From Dyadobacter frigoris (lineage in GTDB: Bacteria; Bacteroidota; Bacteroidia; Cytophagales; Spirosomataceae), in contig NZ_SZVO01000007.1 of NCBI RefSeq assembly GCF_005280585.1, positions 361,493 to 425,492 of the forward strand: 64,000 nucleotides of DNA. Reading direction: 5' to 3'. Below the pieces are notes generated by a model that was given only the letters and a program-made list of their open reading frames with translations, did not search any database and was not told the DNA's origin. How positions within the stretch are numbered: the first letter of the stretch is position 1; the number at the start of each line of letters is the position of its first letter. Shown piece after piece: positions 46,364-55,932 of the stretch. The position numbers and the translations under genes were made by a program.

Positions 46364-48285
46364 GAATGATATTTGCTGTTTAAGGTCAGTTTCCCAACCT
46401 GGTCATAGTTTATAATTTCTTCATCAATTAAGTATCTTAACGTTTGCAGGAAAGGTTTTTCGGCCACATTTTCAAATATCTGGCTTAAAGCACGCGGAGT
46501 TACTGCTCCAAAACTTTTTAAATAATGTAAAATCTGATTGCCCAATTCTTCGTCTATTTCCGGGCGCGGTTCATTCTTTTTATTTTTCAGACACACGTCA
46601 CAAACACCACAATCTTTCCCATCCATTTCATTGAAATATTCCAGTAAAAGGATCGTCCGGCAACGGTTTTTATTTGAGGCATATTGAATAACAGCCCGAG
46701 CCTTCTGCCTGTCGCGCTCGCGTCTTCTTTCAATTTCAAAAACATTCAGCGGTAGTAATGCCGCATCGTATCTTGGCGTCAAAAAAGTCAGCTGCGGCTT
46801 ATCTCTTCTTGGTTCATAATCCGCAATACCGCGTTCTTTTAAAAACGACAATTTTTTCAGAATTTCTAATTCCGGTACGAAGTAAATCTGAGCCAGTTCA
46901 CTTTCTGAAATCCGGACATATTCTGTAAAAAGCTCTCCGCCATAAATACGGAGCAATAATTTTACAAACGTATCAAACTCCGGATTACGTATCTGAAAAT
47001 CATATAATTGCCGGTTATCGACTTCAAAATGCAGCCGGGCCGGATTGTTGAAATTTTCACTCAGCTGAATAAAACCTTCCTCTTCAAGCAGTTTTAAAGC
47101 GTAGTGCGTTTCATTTACGATCAGACCAAATGTTCCGGTAAAATTTTGTATATCAAAATCATAAGCCGAAAATTCGCCTCCGCCCACATGAATTTTATAA
47201 TAATTTGCAAGGGATTGATAAACCCGTCTTAAAACATCCATCGCAGGATATTTCTTTTCAACATTTTCTGCCAGATCTTCCAGATCGATTTTATTAAAAA
47301 GCGCTACTGCAAACGCCTTTTTCTCATCACGACCCGCCCGGCCAGCTTCCTGGTAATAGGCTTCCAGGTTATCCGGTAAGTCAAAATGCACCACGGCGCG
47401 TACATCAGGTTTGTCAATTCCCATACCGAAAGCATTCGTAGCAACCACCACGCGAACCTGGTTTTTTAGCCACGCTGTTTGCCTGTCTGATCTTTCTTTA
47501 AAAGGTAAACCGGCATTATATCCAGCGGCACGAAGTCCTTGTTTGGTAAGCCAATCCGCCAGCTCCTTGGTACGTTTTCTCGTTCTCACATAGACGATTG
47601 CCGTACCAGGTACATTTTTAAGAATTTGTAATAATTTTCTTTCTTTATTTTCTTCCAAAAAAGTTGAATACGACAAATTTGCCCTTGCAAAAGACTGCCT
47701 GAAAACCCGCACGGGTTTCATTTCCAGTTTGTCAATAATATCAATCTGGACTTGTTCTGTGGCCGTGGCGGTCAAAGCCATAACCGGAACTTTTGGAATT
47801 AGTAAGCGGAATTCAGAAATCAGCAGGTAAGACGGACGAAAATCATAACCCCAGGCAGAAATACAATGTGCCTCATCTACAGCCAGCAAACAAACTTTCA
47901 TTTGCTTGGTCCGCTCAATCATAATTTCCGTACGAAGGCGCTCCGGCGAAACGTATAAAAACTTCGTTTGCCCGTGAATACAATTGTCCAGCGTGATGTC
48001 AATTTCATGCCTGTTCATACCCGAATGAATTGCCGCCGCCGAAATATCACGCCGTTTTAATTGTTCAACCTGATCTTTCATCAGGGCGATTAGCGGCGTT
48101 ACTACAATACAAACGCCCTCCATCGTCATCACAGGAACCTGAAAACAGATCGATTTTCCGCCACCGGTTGGTAACAGCAAAAGTGTATCATTTCCTTCCA
48201 GCACCGACCGGATCGCTTCTTCCTGTACAGGCCGAAACTGGTCATAGCCCCAGTATTGTTTCAGGACAGCTTGAAGGTTACTCAT
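46360..48285 (-). CDS. recQ: ATP-dependent DNA helicase RecQ
   Basis: A 641-residue 3'-5' helicase for recombination and fork repair. Walker A is LLPTGGGKSICFQ (about residues 37-49), the D-E-A-H box is in LLAVDEAHCISAWGYDFRP, motif VI is QEAGRAGRD, and the RQC zinc site uses the cysteines of CRTILL and CGVCDVC near residue 555-580. No HRDC domain follows: the C-terminus after the zinc site is a short winged region (about 60 residues). The short RecQ form is common in Bacteroidota. The gene overlaps DUF5723 by four bases. Confidence 0.95.
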   Translation of the reverse strand: MSNLQAVLKQYWGYDQFRPVQEEAIRSVLEGNDTLLLLPTGGGKSICFQVPVMTMEGVCIVVTPLIALMKDQVEQLKRRDISAAAIHSGMNRHEIDITLDNCIHGQTKFLYVSPERLRTEIMIERTKQMKVCLLAVDEAHCISAWGYDFRPSYLLISEFRLLIPKVPVMALTATATEQVQIDIIDKLEMKPVRVFRQSFARANLSYSTFLEENKERKLLQILKNVPGTAIVYVRTRKRTKELADWLTKQGLRAAGYNAGLPFKERSDRQTAWLKNQVRVVVATNAFGMGIDKPDVRAVVHFDLPDNLEAYYQEAGRAGRDEKKAFAVALFNKIDLEDLAENVEKKYPAMDVLRRVYQSLANYYKIHVGGGEFSAYDFDIQNFTGTFGLIVNETHYALKLLEEEGFIQLSENFNNPARLHFEVDNRQLYDFQIRNPEFDTFVKLLLRIYGGELFTEYVRISESELAQIYFVPELEILKKLSFLKERGIADYEPRRDKPQLTFLTPRYDAALLPLNVFEIERRRERDRQKARAVIQYASNKNRCRTILLLEYFNEMDGKDCGVCDVCLKNKKNEPRPEIDEELGNQILHYLKSFGAVTPRALSQIFENVAEKPFLQTLRYLIDEEIINYDQVGKLTLNSKYHS

Positions 48286-48446
48286 AGTATGCGTTTACCA
48301 AAGACTTATGCTAACAACGTGCAAATTACTAAATTCAATGGAGTGATTGTTTCGAAAAAATTCGTGCAGGTTAAAAACTAAGGTCGCGGTTTCTTCGTTT
48401 TTTAGCCGAAACTACTAACTTTACAGTCTATTTTTAACAGATTTCT

Positions 48447-49721
48447 ATGCGCACGCTCCTCTTTCTGATTACTTTATTTTCATTATCTGGCTGCTCGGTT
48501 TCTCATTATTTAAAACATGAAATAAAAAATTCTCCGGTTTTAAGTCAGCAGCATACAGGTGTTTCAATCAAAAATCTGACAGGAGATAAAGCCTTGGCTT
48601 CCTATCAATCCGACAAATATTTCAATCCCGCTTCCAATACCAAATTATTCAGTTTCTATGCCGGGTTGTGCGCGTTGGGCGATTCGTTACCCGGAATTGA
48701 ATATCTTGAATGGGGAGAATTATTGATTATCCGCGGAACCGGTGATCCGTCTTTACTTCATCCGGATCTTCCCAAAAGTGCCGTTATCGACTTTTTGAAA
48801 AGCAGAAAAGAACAAATATTTTTCTCTCCGGTCAATTTTAAAGACGAAAGATATGGACCAGGCTGGGCGTGGAGCGACTATAATGATTACTATCAGCCTG
48901 AGCTTTCTTCCATGCCCGTTTACGGAAACATTGCCCGCTTTACAGGCATAACAGATAAAATTTTTAAGGTAAGACCAACTTTCTGGAGCAAATCCATGGT
49001 GGCCGATACGACCATGAAAGGTATTAAAAGAGAAGAATTCCAAAATTCATTTCATTATTCTGAAAAGGCAGTGGCATCCGGAAAATCTGTTGATATTCCT
49101 GTCCGTATGTCAGATCAGATCACCGTTCAGCTTTTGAGTGAGGCTTTGAAAAAGGAAATCAAACTGATTCATATTCCACTTAGCATTGAGCTAAAAACGG
49201 TTTATAGCATTCCGTCCGATTCCTTGTATAGACGCATGATGTATGTAAGTGATAACATGTTAGCAGATCAGCTGATACTTATGTACGCTTCTGCGAAAGG
49301 TTTGCCTTTGAACAGCGAGCAGGCCATTCTGCATATGACAAAAAATTATCTGAGTGATTTACCGGATAGCCTGGTTTGGAAAGATGGTTCAGGATTAAGT
49401 CGTTACAACCTTTTCACGCCAAGAACGATTACTGCTCTATTACAGAAAATTTACGCGAAAGTACCGCAGGAGCGTTTGTTCAAAATCCTGCCAAACGGAG
49501 GAAGTACCGGAAACTTACGGAATTCATTTAAAGGTGAAGCACCTTTCGTTTTTGCCAAAAGCGGAAGTTTTAGCAACAATTATAATTTGAGCGGTTATCT
49601 GGTTACCAAAAAAGGTAAAACCATGACGTTCAGTTTCATGAACAACAATTTCACGCGTCCGTCGTCAGAAGTCCGGAAGGAAGTTGAACGGATTTTAACT
49701 GAAATCCATCGTAAATTTTAG
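48447..49721 (+). CDS. D-alanyl-D-alanine carboxypeptidase, PBP4/S13 family
   Basis: A lipoprotein of 424 residues (lipobox LSGC, cysteine 16) predicted to trim or cut peptidoglycan stem peptides in the periplasm. The three penicillin-binding motifs are present: S-x-x-K in ASNTKLFS (S63, K66), S-x-N in SDNMLADQ near residue 272, and K-S-G in FAKSGSFSNNYN near residue 375. It lacks the large insert seen in E. coli DacB, so it is a compact form. It converges with the GT-C-like gene with only seven bases between. Confidence 0.9.
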   Translation: MRTLLFLITLFSLSGCSVSHYLKHEIKNSPVLSQQHTGVSIKNLTGDKALASYQSDKYFNPASNTKLFSFYAGLCALGDSLPGIEYLEWGELLIIRGTGDPSLLHPDLPKSAVIDFLKSRKEQIFFSPVNFKDERYGPGWAWSDYNDYYQPELSSMPVYGNIARFTGITDKIFKVRPTFWSKSMVADTTMKGIKREEFQNSFHYSEKAVASGKSVDIPVRMSDQITVQLLSEALKKEIKLIHIPLSIELKTVYSIPSDSLYRRMMYVSDNMLADQLILMYASAKGLPLNSEQAILHMTKNYLSDLPDSLVWKDGSGLSRYNLFTPRTITALLQKIYAKVPQERLFKILPNGGSTGNLRNSFKGEAPFVFAKSGSFSNNYNLSGYLVTKKGKTMTFSFMNNNFTRPSSEVRKEVERILTEIHRKF

Positions 49722-49728
49722 GAACGAA

Positions 49729-51447
49729 TTATTCCTCTTTCCAGGTTTTACCGGTACAATAAATCGTGTTAATCCCGCCTTTTCTAACCAAAAGATAAAT
49801 CCTGTAAAATCCAGGTTCAACCGTTGCCGTGTGAAAAGAAGCATAAGCACCTTTGTTGAAATACATCAATCTGCGAAGTGTTGTCTTAATCGGAACTGCT
49901 GATTGGCTTTGCGGTGCTGCATAGGTATGCTGAGCAGATTTCAGGATTACATAAGCGCCGTCGGAATAATCTTTTTCCGCTTTGAAATAATCATTTTCAA
50001 AGTTTACAATCAGATAATTATCTTCTTTTTTGACAATATCAGGCTGATAAATTTTCGTACAGGCAATGGAATCAGAAAGATTTCGTGGATTCCATCCTTC
50101 CGCCAACGGATCATCCGAATGATAATACGTGCGTATTTTTTCAAAATGCGTCTGATCCATGGAAAACATTTTCAGGCCTAACCAATCCGCATTATAACGC
50201 GCATTGAACTCCTGTACAATGGCTATACGACGATTGTTTACCGCGATGGCAAAATTACTGTCCAGGATAAGCAGGTTTAAAACTATTGTCAGCGGTATAA
50301 GGACAATTACCAACCTTCTGACAAGCGTGCGGGAAGCAACGGAAAGCAATCCTAAGTATAATGCTATACTCCAAAGTGCAGAATACATGCGATAACGTCC
50401 TTTAAACATGCCTATAAAATCATCCAGGGGGATACGTTTATAAACCAGTGCTAATGCTGTAATCGCTACAAAGGCGATAATACCTAATGAAAATAATGCA
50501 GTAGGATTATTATATTTTGTTTTTCCCCAGGCAACATTCCAAAGTGTAAACCATTCTTTTCTAAATAATAAAACCAAGGAAAAGATAAAAATAAAACCAG
50601 TAATCACAGCTCTTGTCAGCACCATCGGATTATCATCATAAACCCGAATTGTAGCGATAGAACCTATGAAGCCAAAATATCCAAAGAATCCTTTCCTGAC
50701 TTGGTCCAAATCTGACATATCAAGGTTCTTTGTCGTTGGGGTAAAATTAATGAAGTAGATTATTGCAATCAGGACAGCAACTATAATGGTAATCACAAAA
50801 TCCTTTTTCCGGCCAGTTAACCACGCAATTAATCCGATTACAGGAAAAACCATCAAACCGTTACCATAAGAAAATGTAGCCAGGACCCCAAATATCAAAG
50901 CAATATAGTATTGCCTGGGTTGATGTGTTGCAAAATAAACAGAACTTAAAACGAACAGTAAAACACCATAATTACACAGTGAACTCACTCCCCAGAATAT
51001 ATTTTCAAAAGACTGAATGTTAAACCAAAGCCACATTACAGGCACAAAATACCATAGCGACAGCCGTTGTCTTTTAAAGACATTGTAAAAAACATATGCA
51101 CTTCCAAACCAGCATATATTGGCCACGATCATCGGCCAGACCAGGTTTATCTTCCCAAAAAAATAGTACAATAAAAGAATGACAGACCGGGAGAAAACAA
51201 GCCGATGCTCAGGAAAGAGCTCAGTAAGACGATGCCATCGATCCAGCCAGGATGCATCTTCAAAACCGGGAATGATTCCCAGGATAATAATGTCGTCAAA
51301 TGCCACATAATTGACATTCAAAGCAATAGCTTTGAAAACAAAAATATATATCACCGACGGGCACAAACAAAGCAGTGTTGCCTGCCAAATTTTCGGCCTG
51401 GCAAAATCCAATAAAATTTTCAACATAGATGAAGTGACTCGTGTCAT
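49729..51447 (-). CDS. Polytopic membrane protein, possible GT-C glycosyltransferase
   Basis: A 572-residue protein with about ten to twelve hydrophobic spans in the first ~400 residues and a soluble C-terminal part. Segments such as the first periplasmic loop with DDIIILGIIPGFEDASWLDR (acidic residues after span 1) fit the GT-C membrane glycosyltransferase plan, where an acidic loop is catalytic. I see no closer family signature, so the call is tentative. Starts at 51447 or at the Met 21 bases inside (51426) are both possible. Confidence 0.7.
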   Translation of the reverse strand: MTRVTSSMLKILLDFARPKIWQATLLCLCPSVIYIFVFKAIALNVNYVAFDDIIILGIIPGFEDASWLDRWHRLTELFPEHRLVFSRSVILLLYYFFGKINLVWPMIVANICWFGSAYVFYNVFKRQRLSLWYFVPVMWLWFNIQSFENIFWGVSSLCNYGVLLFVLSSVYFATHQPRQYYIALIFGVLATFSYGNGLMVFPVIGLIAWLTGRKKDFVITIIVAVLIAIIYFINFTPTTKNLDMSDLDQVRKGFFGYFGFIGSIATIRVYDDNPMVLTRAVITGFIFIFSLVLLFRKEWFTLWNVAWGKTKYNNPTALFSLGIIAFVAITALALVYKRIPLDDFIGMFKGRYRMYSALWSIALYLGLLSVASRTLVRRLVIVLIPLTIVLNLLILDSNFAIAVNNRRIAIVQEFNARYNADWLGLKMFSMDQTHFEKIRTYYHSDDPLAEGWNPRNLSDSIACTKIYQPDIVKKEDNYLIVNFENDYFKAEKDYSDGAYVILKSAQHTYAAPQSQSAVPIKTTLRRLMYFNKGAYASFHTATVEPGFYRIYLLVRKGGINTIYCTGKTWKEE

Positions 51448-51498
51448 TATAAGACACGAAGAAAACAGAAAGAGGCGAATTTCCTCTTATAACTATCT

Positions 51499-52518
51499 TT
51501 AATTTTCAGTTTCTTCCTCTGCCGAAGCGCGGGGATCTTTGGTATAGTCGTAAAGAAGTTTTCCTTTTTCATCCCACTCTCTCAGCACAAAAGGATCAAA
51601 TTCTTCATCCCAGCTTGATTTTGGATGCTGGATTTCTTTTTTCCGCTGACGACGATATTGGTAATATTCAACCCAGCGGCCAACCTTTTTTCCATGATCA
51701 TATTTTCCGCTGGTTTTTAATTGCCCTTCGTCGTAGAACGATGCGTATTCTCCACTGGTTTCTCCAAACATGACAGGAATCACTTCCTTCATTTTGGTAT
51801 GCGTTGAATCATAGTAAGTTATGCGAGACTCGGCAGGAAAGCCTTTATTCCAGATCGCTTTATCAACCAGATTAAATTTTGAATCGTATTTTACCCAACG
51901 GCCATCTTTTACGCCCATAAAATAAAAACCTTCCTCAATCAGATTTTCACCATTGTATTTTTTATAAGAACCGTGAAGCAACCTGGATTTTTCCTTATCC
52001 TTGATTAAAGCAGAACTTAATTTTTTGGTTTTAGTATCGTACCAGCGTGTTTCGGTTGCCCGGGCATAAATATCAAGCGGTTTGTATTCTTTCAAAACAT
52101 GAAATAATTCCGTATTGGAACGGTCTCCGCTACCATATCTGATCGACATTACCTCCATCGGAATGCCCTTATACATCACCTTGGCCAGTCTTGCTTTTTC
52201 CTTTTTTAATTTCCTGTCCGCTTTCTGGCTTTTATATTCCTTTACTTTCAACCCCAGATCCGGAATTTTTTCTCCGAAAAGGTTCGACAGCGTCGTGGAT
52301 TTTCCATTTCCTCCCGGCAACGAAGTACTTACGGCAGGATCAAGTCCGGACACAAAAGATTTCAAATCCTTTGAGCCCTTTTTAGCATTTACAGAATCCG
52401 TATTAGCCGCCTTGGGAAGCCAGGATGGAGGTGAATCTTCTTTTTTATCAGTCTGCGCCAATGCTCCCTTTACAAGGAAAACAGTGATAAAACACCAGAC
52501 CAGCATAACTCTTTGCAT
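51499..52518 (-). CDS. Exported MORN-repeat protein
   Basis: A 339-residue exported protein (signal peptide cleaved after ALAQ). From about residue 190 on it holds MORN-type beta-hairpin repeats: LIEEGFYFMGVKDGRWVKYD and EGQLKTSGKYDHGKKVGRWVEYY are the clearest. Such repeats occur in YwqK-like antitoxins and envelope proteins of Bacteroidota. The N-terminal part is lysine-rich and unassigned. It is divergent from the GDP-fucose synthase gene (gap of about 96 bases). Confidence 0.78.
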   Translation of the reverse strand: MQRVMLVWCFITVFLVKGALAQTDKKEDSPPSWLPKAANTDSVNAKKGSKDLKSFVSGLDPAVSTSLPGGNGKSTTLSNLFGEKIPDLGLKVKEYKSQKADRKLKKEKARLAKVMYKGIPMEVMSIRYGSGDRSNTELFHVLKEYKPLDIYARATETRWYDTKTKKLSSALIKDKEKSRLLHGSYKKYNGENLIEEGFYFMGVKDGRWVKYDSKFNLVDKAIWNKGFPAESRITYYDSTHTKMKEVIPVMFGETSGEYASFYDEGQLKTSGKYDHGKKVGRWVEYYQYRRQRKKEIQHPKSSWDEEFDPFVLREWDEKGKLLYDYTKDPRASAEEETEN

Positions 52519-52614
52519 GTGTATTGAATTTTTCTTCAGGGTAAGATTGTTACTTTTGTAACGAATTGGGTATTAAAGATATTGATTTTTCAACATACAA
52601 ATTTACATAACACA

Positions 52615-53556
52615 TTGGAAAAAAGCGCTAAAATTTATATTGCCGGACATCGGGGTATGGTTGGTTCTGCAATTCACCGCAGATTGCTTGCCGACGGCTT
52701 CAATAATTTTGTATTCCGGACATCCTCAGAACTTGATTTGCGTGATCAGGCTTCCGTGAAAGATTTCTTTGAAACTGAGCGCCCTGAATACGTTTTTCTG
52801 GCTGCTGCGAAAGTAGGAGGGATTATGGCCAACAACATTTATCGTGCAGAATTTTTGTTCGATAACCTGCAAATCCAGAACAATATCATCGACAGCGCTT
52901 ACCGTGTTAATGTAAAAAAACTGCTTTTTCTGGGTTCTTCCTGTATTTATCCAAAGCTTGCGCCTCAGCCTTTACACGAGGATTCTTTGCTGACCGGCAC
53001 TTTGGAATCTACCAATGAACCTTATGCGATTGCGAAAATTGCAGGAATCAAAATGTGCGAAGCCTATCGCAGTCAATACGGTTGTGATTTTATTTCGGTC
53101 ATGCCAACAAATCTTTACGGCCCGAATGATAATTATGACCTGAACAAATCACACGTTCTCCCAGCCATGATCCGTAAATTTCATGAAGCAAAAGAGGAAA
53201 ATAAACCCGCCGTTGAGCTTTGGGGTACGGGTTCACCTTTGCGCGAGTTTTTACATGCGGATGATTTGGCGGATGCGTGTTACTTCCTGATGCAAAATTA
53301 CAGCGAACCGGGATTCTTAAATATTGGCGTCGGAACGGATGTAACAATAAAAGAACTTGCAGAACTTATTAAAGAAACGGTGGGCTACGAAGGCGCAGTT
53401 CACTGGAATACCGACAAGCCAGATGGAACACCCCGCAAACTAATGGATGTTAGTAAGCTGCACGCTTTGGGATGGGAACACAAGACCGATTTGACAGAAG
53501 GAATCAGAATAACATATCAGGATTTTTTACAGAAAATAGAGGCTTATTCCGTTTAA
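52615..53556 (+). CDS. fcl: GDP-L-fucose synthase
   Basis: An NADPH-dependent epimerase/reductase making GDP-L-fucose from GDP-4-keto-6-deoxymannose, 313 residues from the chosen start. The dinucleotide loop is [10 protein letters not shown] near residues 10-19, the catalytic serine lies in LGSSCIYPK, and Y-x3-K is in [10 protein letters not shown]. No ATG lies at the start. The TTG at 52615 gives [14 protein letters not shown], the usual family start; a TTG at 52582 would add 11 residues. No other nucleotide-sugar gene is adjacent, so its GMD partner must be elsewhere. Confidence 0.92.
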   Translation: MEKSAKIYIAGHRGMVGSAIHRRLLADGFNNFVFRTSSELDLRDQASVKDFFETERPEYVFLAAAKVGGIMANNIYRAEFLFDNLQIQNNIIDSAYRVNVKKLLFLGSSCIYPKLAPQPLHEDSLLTGTLESTNEPYAIAKIAGIKMCEAYRSQYGCDFISVMPTNLYGPNDNYDLNKSHVLPAMIRKFHEAKEENKPAVELWGTGSPLREFLHADDLADACYFLMQNYSEPGFLNIGVGTDVTIKELAELIKETVGYEGAVHWNTDKPDGTPRKLMDVSKLHALGWEHKTDLTEGIRITYQDFLQKIEAYSV

Positions 53557-53741
53557 GAAAATTAACATTAAAGGGCTGTTTAAAAATAACACCCAACAAT
53601 TCAGCACTAAAAAGCTGTTTTACCTATTAAAATTCTTTTTTTTGACAAATTTTCAGTATAAAATTACAATTATCTTCGGGAAACTAATTAGTTTTGTGGC
53701 GTCCTAAAAAATGGGGCTAACTATAAACCATGTTATAAGCA

Positions 53742-54215
53742 ATGTCTGCTATCATTAAATTAGACCAGATAGACCGTAAAGTACTGGAGATCTTACAAAC
53801 AAATGCCAAAATAACGAACGCTCAGCTTTCAAAAGAAATTGGGCTTTCTCCGGCTCCGACACTGGAACGTGTAAAGAAACTTGAGCAATCAGGAATTATC
53901 AAAAGCTATCATGCACAGCTTGAACCTGAAAGAGTTGGCTTAGGTGTAAGTACTTTTGTACAAATTTCTCTGGTTGGCCATAGAAAAGCTGTTACTGAAT
54001 CATTTGTTGAAAAAATACATGCAATACCAGAAGTGATCGAATGCCACCATATTACCGGTACAGGCGATTTCTTGTTAAGAGTAATTTCCAAGGATATCAG
54101 TACCTATCAAAAACTGATGTTGGAAAAAATCAATGAAATCGAAGAAGTAGCAAGTACCCAAACGATGGTGATCTTGTCAACTTTCAAAGAAAGTAAGGTT
54201 TTACCAATTCCTTGA
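53742..54215 (+). CDS. Lrp/AsnC-family transcriptional regulator
   Basis: A 157-residue regulator. The N-terminal helix-turn-helix is DRKVLEILQTNAKITNAQLS then LSPAPTLERVKKLEQSGII (about residues 10-48). The RAM ligand-binding domain follows (VSTFVQISLVG, then ECHHITGTGDFLLRVI near 100). Such proteins sense amino acids and regulate metabolism. TAGTTTTG at 53689-53696 resembles a -7 element upstream of it. Its target cannot be told; flanking genes are fcl and DUF4301. Confidence 0.92.
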   Translation: MSAIIKLDQIDRKVLEILQTNAKITNAQLSKEIGLSPAPTLERVKKLEQSGIIKSYHAQLEPERVGLGVSTFVQISLVGHRKAVTESFVEKIHAIPEVIECHHITGTGDFLLRVISKDISTYQKLMLEKINEIEEVASTQTMVILSTFKESKVLPIP

Positions 54216-54244
54216 AATAGTATACCTGGGAATCTATTCCAAAC

Positions 54245-54285
54245 AAAAACGTCGAACCCGTTATGGATTCGACGTTTTTGTTTTT
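54245..54285. terminator. Bidirectional terminator
   Basis: AAAAACGTCGAA (54245-54256) pairs with TTCGACGTTTTT (54268-54279) around an 11-base loop; T-runs lie on both sides. It serves the Lrp gene (+) and the DUF4301 gene (-). Confidence 0.78.
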
Positions 54286-54303
54286 ATAAATGTTGTTTTG
54301 ACA

Positions 54304-55800
54304 CTACTGATGTTGTTCGCGTAGCAAGTCGTTTACCGTTTTTACCGGGTTAAAAGTAATTAACGGAACTTCAACAAAAAGCGTATTCCAGTTTGCCATT
54401 GATCCATTCCACAATCCTGGTAATTCCTGCGCTTTCAGCTCTTTTCCGTCTTTGGATTTGTAAGTAATAAATCCTGTCAACGGATCACGGAATTTTTTCA
54501 GATCATACAATTCTCCGTTTTTATTTTTAATCGCACATACCAGATCAACCGGATTAAAGTGTGTCGAATTCTTAAAAATACCGTTTTGCTGTTCGTTATC
54601 GACATCAACCTGCGCAGATTCTACGATTTGTAATGAAGATGATCCATCCGCGTTTTCTGCCCAGAACGGTCCTCCACCAGGTTCTCCCTGATTTTTCACC
54701 ATACCACAAGCGCGTAAAGGACGATCCAGCTTGCCAATAAAATATTCTGTTTTCTTTTCGTCTGACCAACTTTCGTACGTTGCCGGAGGAACTACGCATA
54801 ATTCATTCCTGAAAAACAAATCCAGTTCAGCAAGCACGGAGGCGTCTCCACCATTCTCCAATTTCGCCAGATAGCCGAATATTCTTTTTTGAAAATCAAG
54901 AACTATTCCGGCTAATGCTTTTTTATACGTTACTGTATCTCCCTTGATTCTATCCGGAACAACGTTATCAATATTTTTGATAAAAATAATATCTGCATCG
55001 AGCTGGCTTAAATTTTCCAACAAGGCGCCATGACCAGCCGGACGGAATAATAAACCGCCATCTTTTTCACGGAAGGGCGAATTATCCATGTTCACAGCAA
55101 TCGTATCCGTCGAACTTTTTTGCTCGGAAAACGATACCATATAAGTTACACCAAATTCGCTTTGATACGTTGGAAGAACTTCCACAACCAGTTTTTCGAA
55201 TTTATCACGGTGTTCAGGAGAAACTGTAAAATGGATTTGAACCGTACTTCCGGCGTTTGCGTAGTGTGCGCCTTCTACCAAATGTTCTTCCAAAGGCGTG
55301 CGTGAGCTACTCTCGTAATTATGGAATTTCAACAGTCCTTTAGGTAATTCTCCGTAACCTAATCCATTGTTATTCAAGAAATAAGCAACAATTGTATTTT
55401 CGTCTGCTGTTGTTATATCGATTCCATCGGTTGCCAGACAAACTTTTAAATCTTCGTAAAAAGCAAATTCTGTCAATCTTGCAAAAAACTCGTCAACCGA
55501 TTTATCCTTCTTATTTTCTTGTAAAAAGCTGAATAATGATTTAAACATACGTGTAGCAGCGCCTGATGCCGGTACAAATTTTAATAATGCAATTTCTCCG
55601 TCAGCCGAACTTTTGTCAAATTCTTTTACAACTTTTTCTATTTCTTCATCGGTAAGGCGAATAAGCCCGTCGCCAACTGTGGCAGCTTTTGAAAGATGAA
55701 GAAATGGAAATCCATTTACGAAATAATGCACTTGTTCTTCCACTGTCGTGGCGTCGCTTCCGCGGTCCTGAATCTGTTGAAGGTCTTTCTCGATGAACAT
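54304..55800 (-). CDS. DUF4301 protein
   Basis: A 498-residue cytoplasmic protein of family DUF4301. Segments include FVPASGAATRMFKSLFSFL near residue 75, FRPAGHGALLENLSQLDADI near 248, and IKNIDNVVPD near 275. This arrangement recalls nucleotidyltransferase-like sugar-phosphate enzymes (a fold related to UDP-sugar pyrophosphorylases), but no activity has been assigned to my knowledge. The gene stands alone between two terminators. Confidence 0.85.
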   Translation of the reverse strand: MFIEKDLQQIQDRGSDATTVEEQVHYFVNGFPFLHLSKAATVGDGLIRLTDEEIEKVVKEFDKSSADGEIALLKFVPASGAATRMFKSLFSFLQENKKDKSVDEFFARLTEFAFYEDLKVCLATDGIDITTADENTIVAYFLNNNGLGYGELPKGLLKFHNYESSSRTPLEEHLVEGAHYANAGSTVQIHFTVSPEHRDKFEKLVVEVLPTYQSEFGVTYMVSFSEQKSSTDTIAVNMDNSPFREKDGGLLFRPAGHGALLENLSQLDADIIFIKNIDNVVPDRIKGDTVTYKKALAGIVLDFQKRIFGYLAKLENGGDASVLAELDLFFRNELCVVPPATYESWSDEKKTEYFIGKLDRPLRACGMVKNQGEPGGGPFWAENADGSSSLQIVESAQVDVDNEQQNGIFKNSTHFNPVDLVCAIKNKNGELYDLKKFRDPLTGFITYKSKDGKELKAQELPGLWNGSMANWNTLFVEVPLITFNPVKTVNDLLREQHQ

Positions 55801-55830
55801 AATTTAATTAGTTAAAAAATCAAAAATTAG

Positions 55831-55880
55831 AACATCGCCACAAGAGTATTAACGGATTAATAAAGTCCTGTGGCGATGTT
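55831..55880 (-). terminator. Terminator of the UvrD/PcrA gene
   Basis: AACATCGCCACA (55831-55842) and TGTGGCGATGTT (55869-55880) form a perfect 12-bp stem with a 26-base loop. On the minus strand it is followed by TAATTTTTGATTTTTT, a T-run. Confidence 0.7.
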
Positions 55881-55932
55881 TGCTTTATTAGGTAAAGTCT
55901 TCGGTTACCGTACTATAACTATGGAACACGAT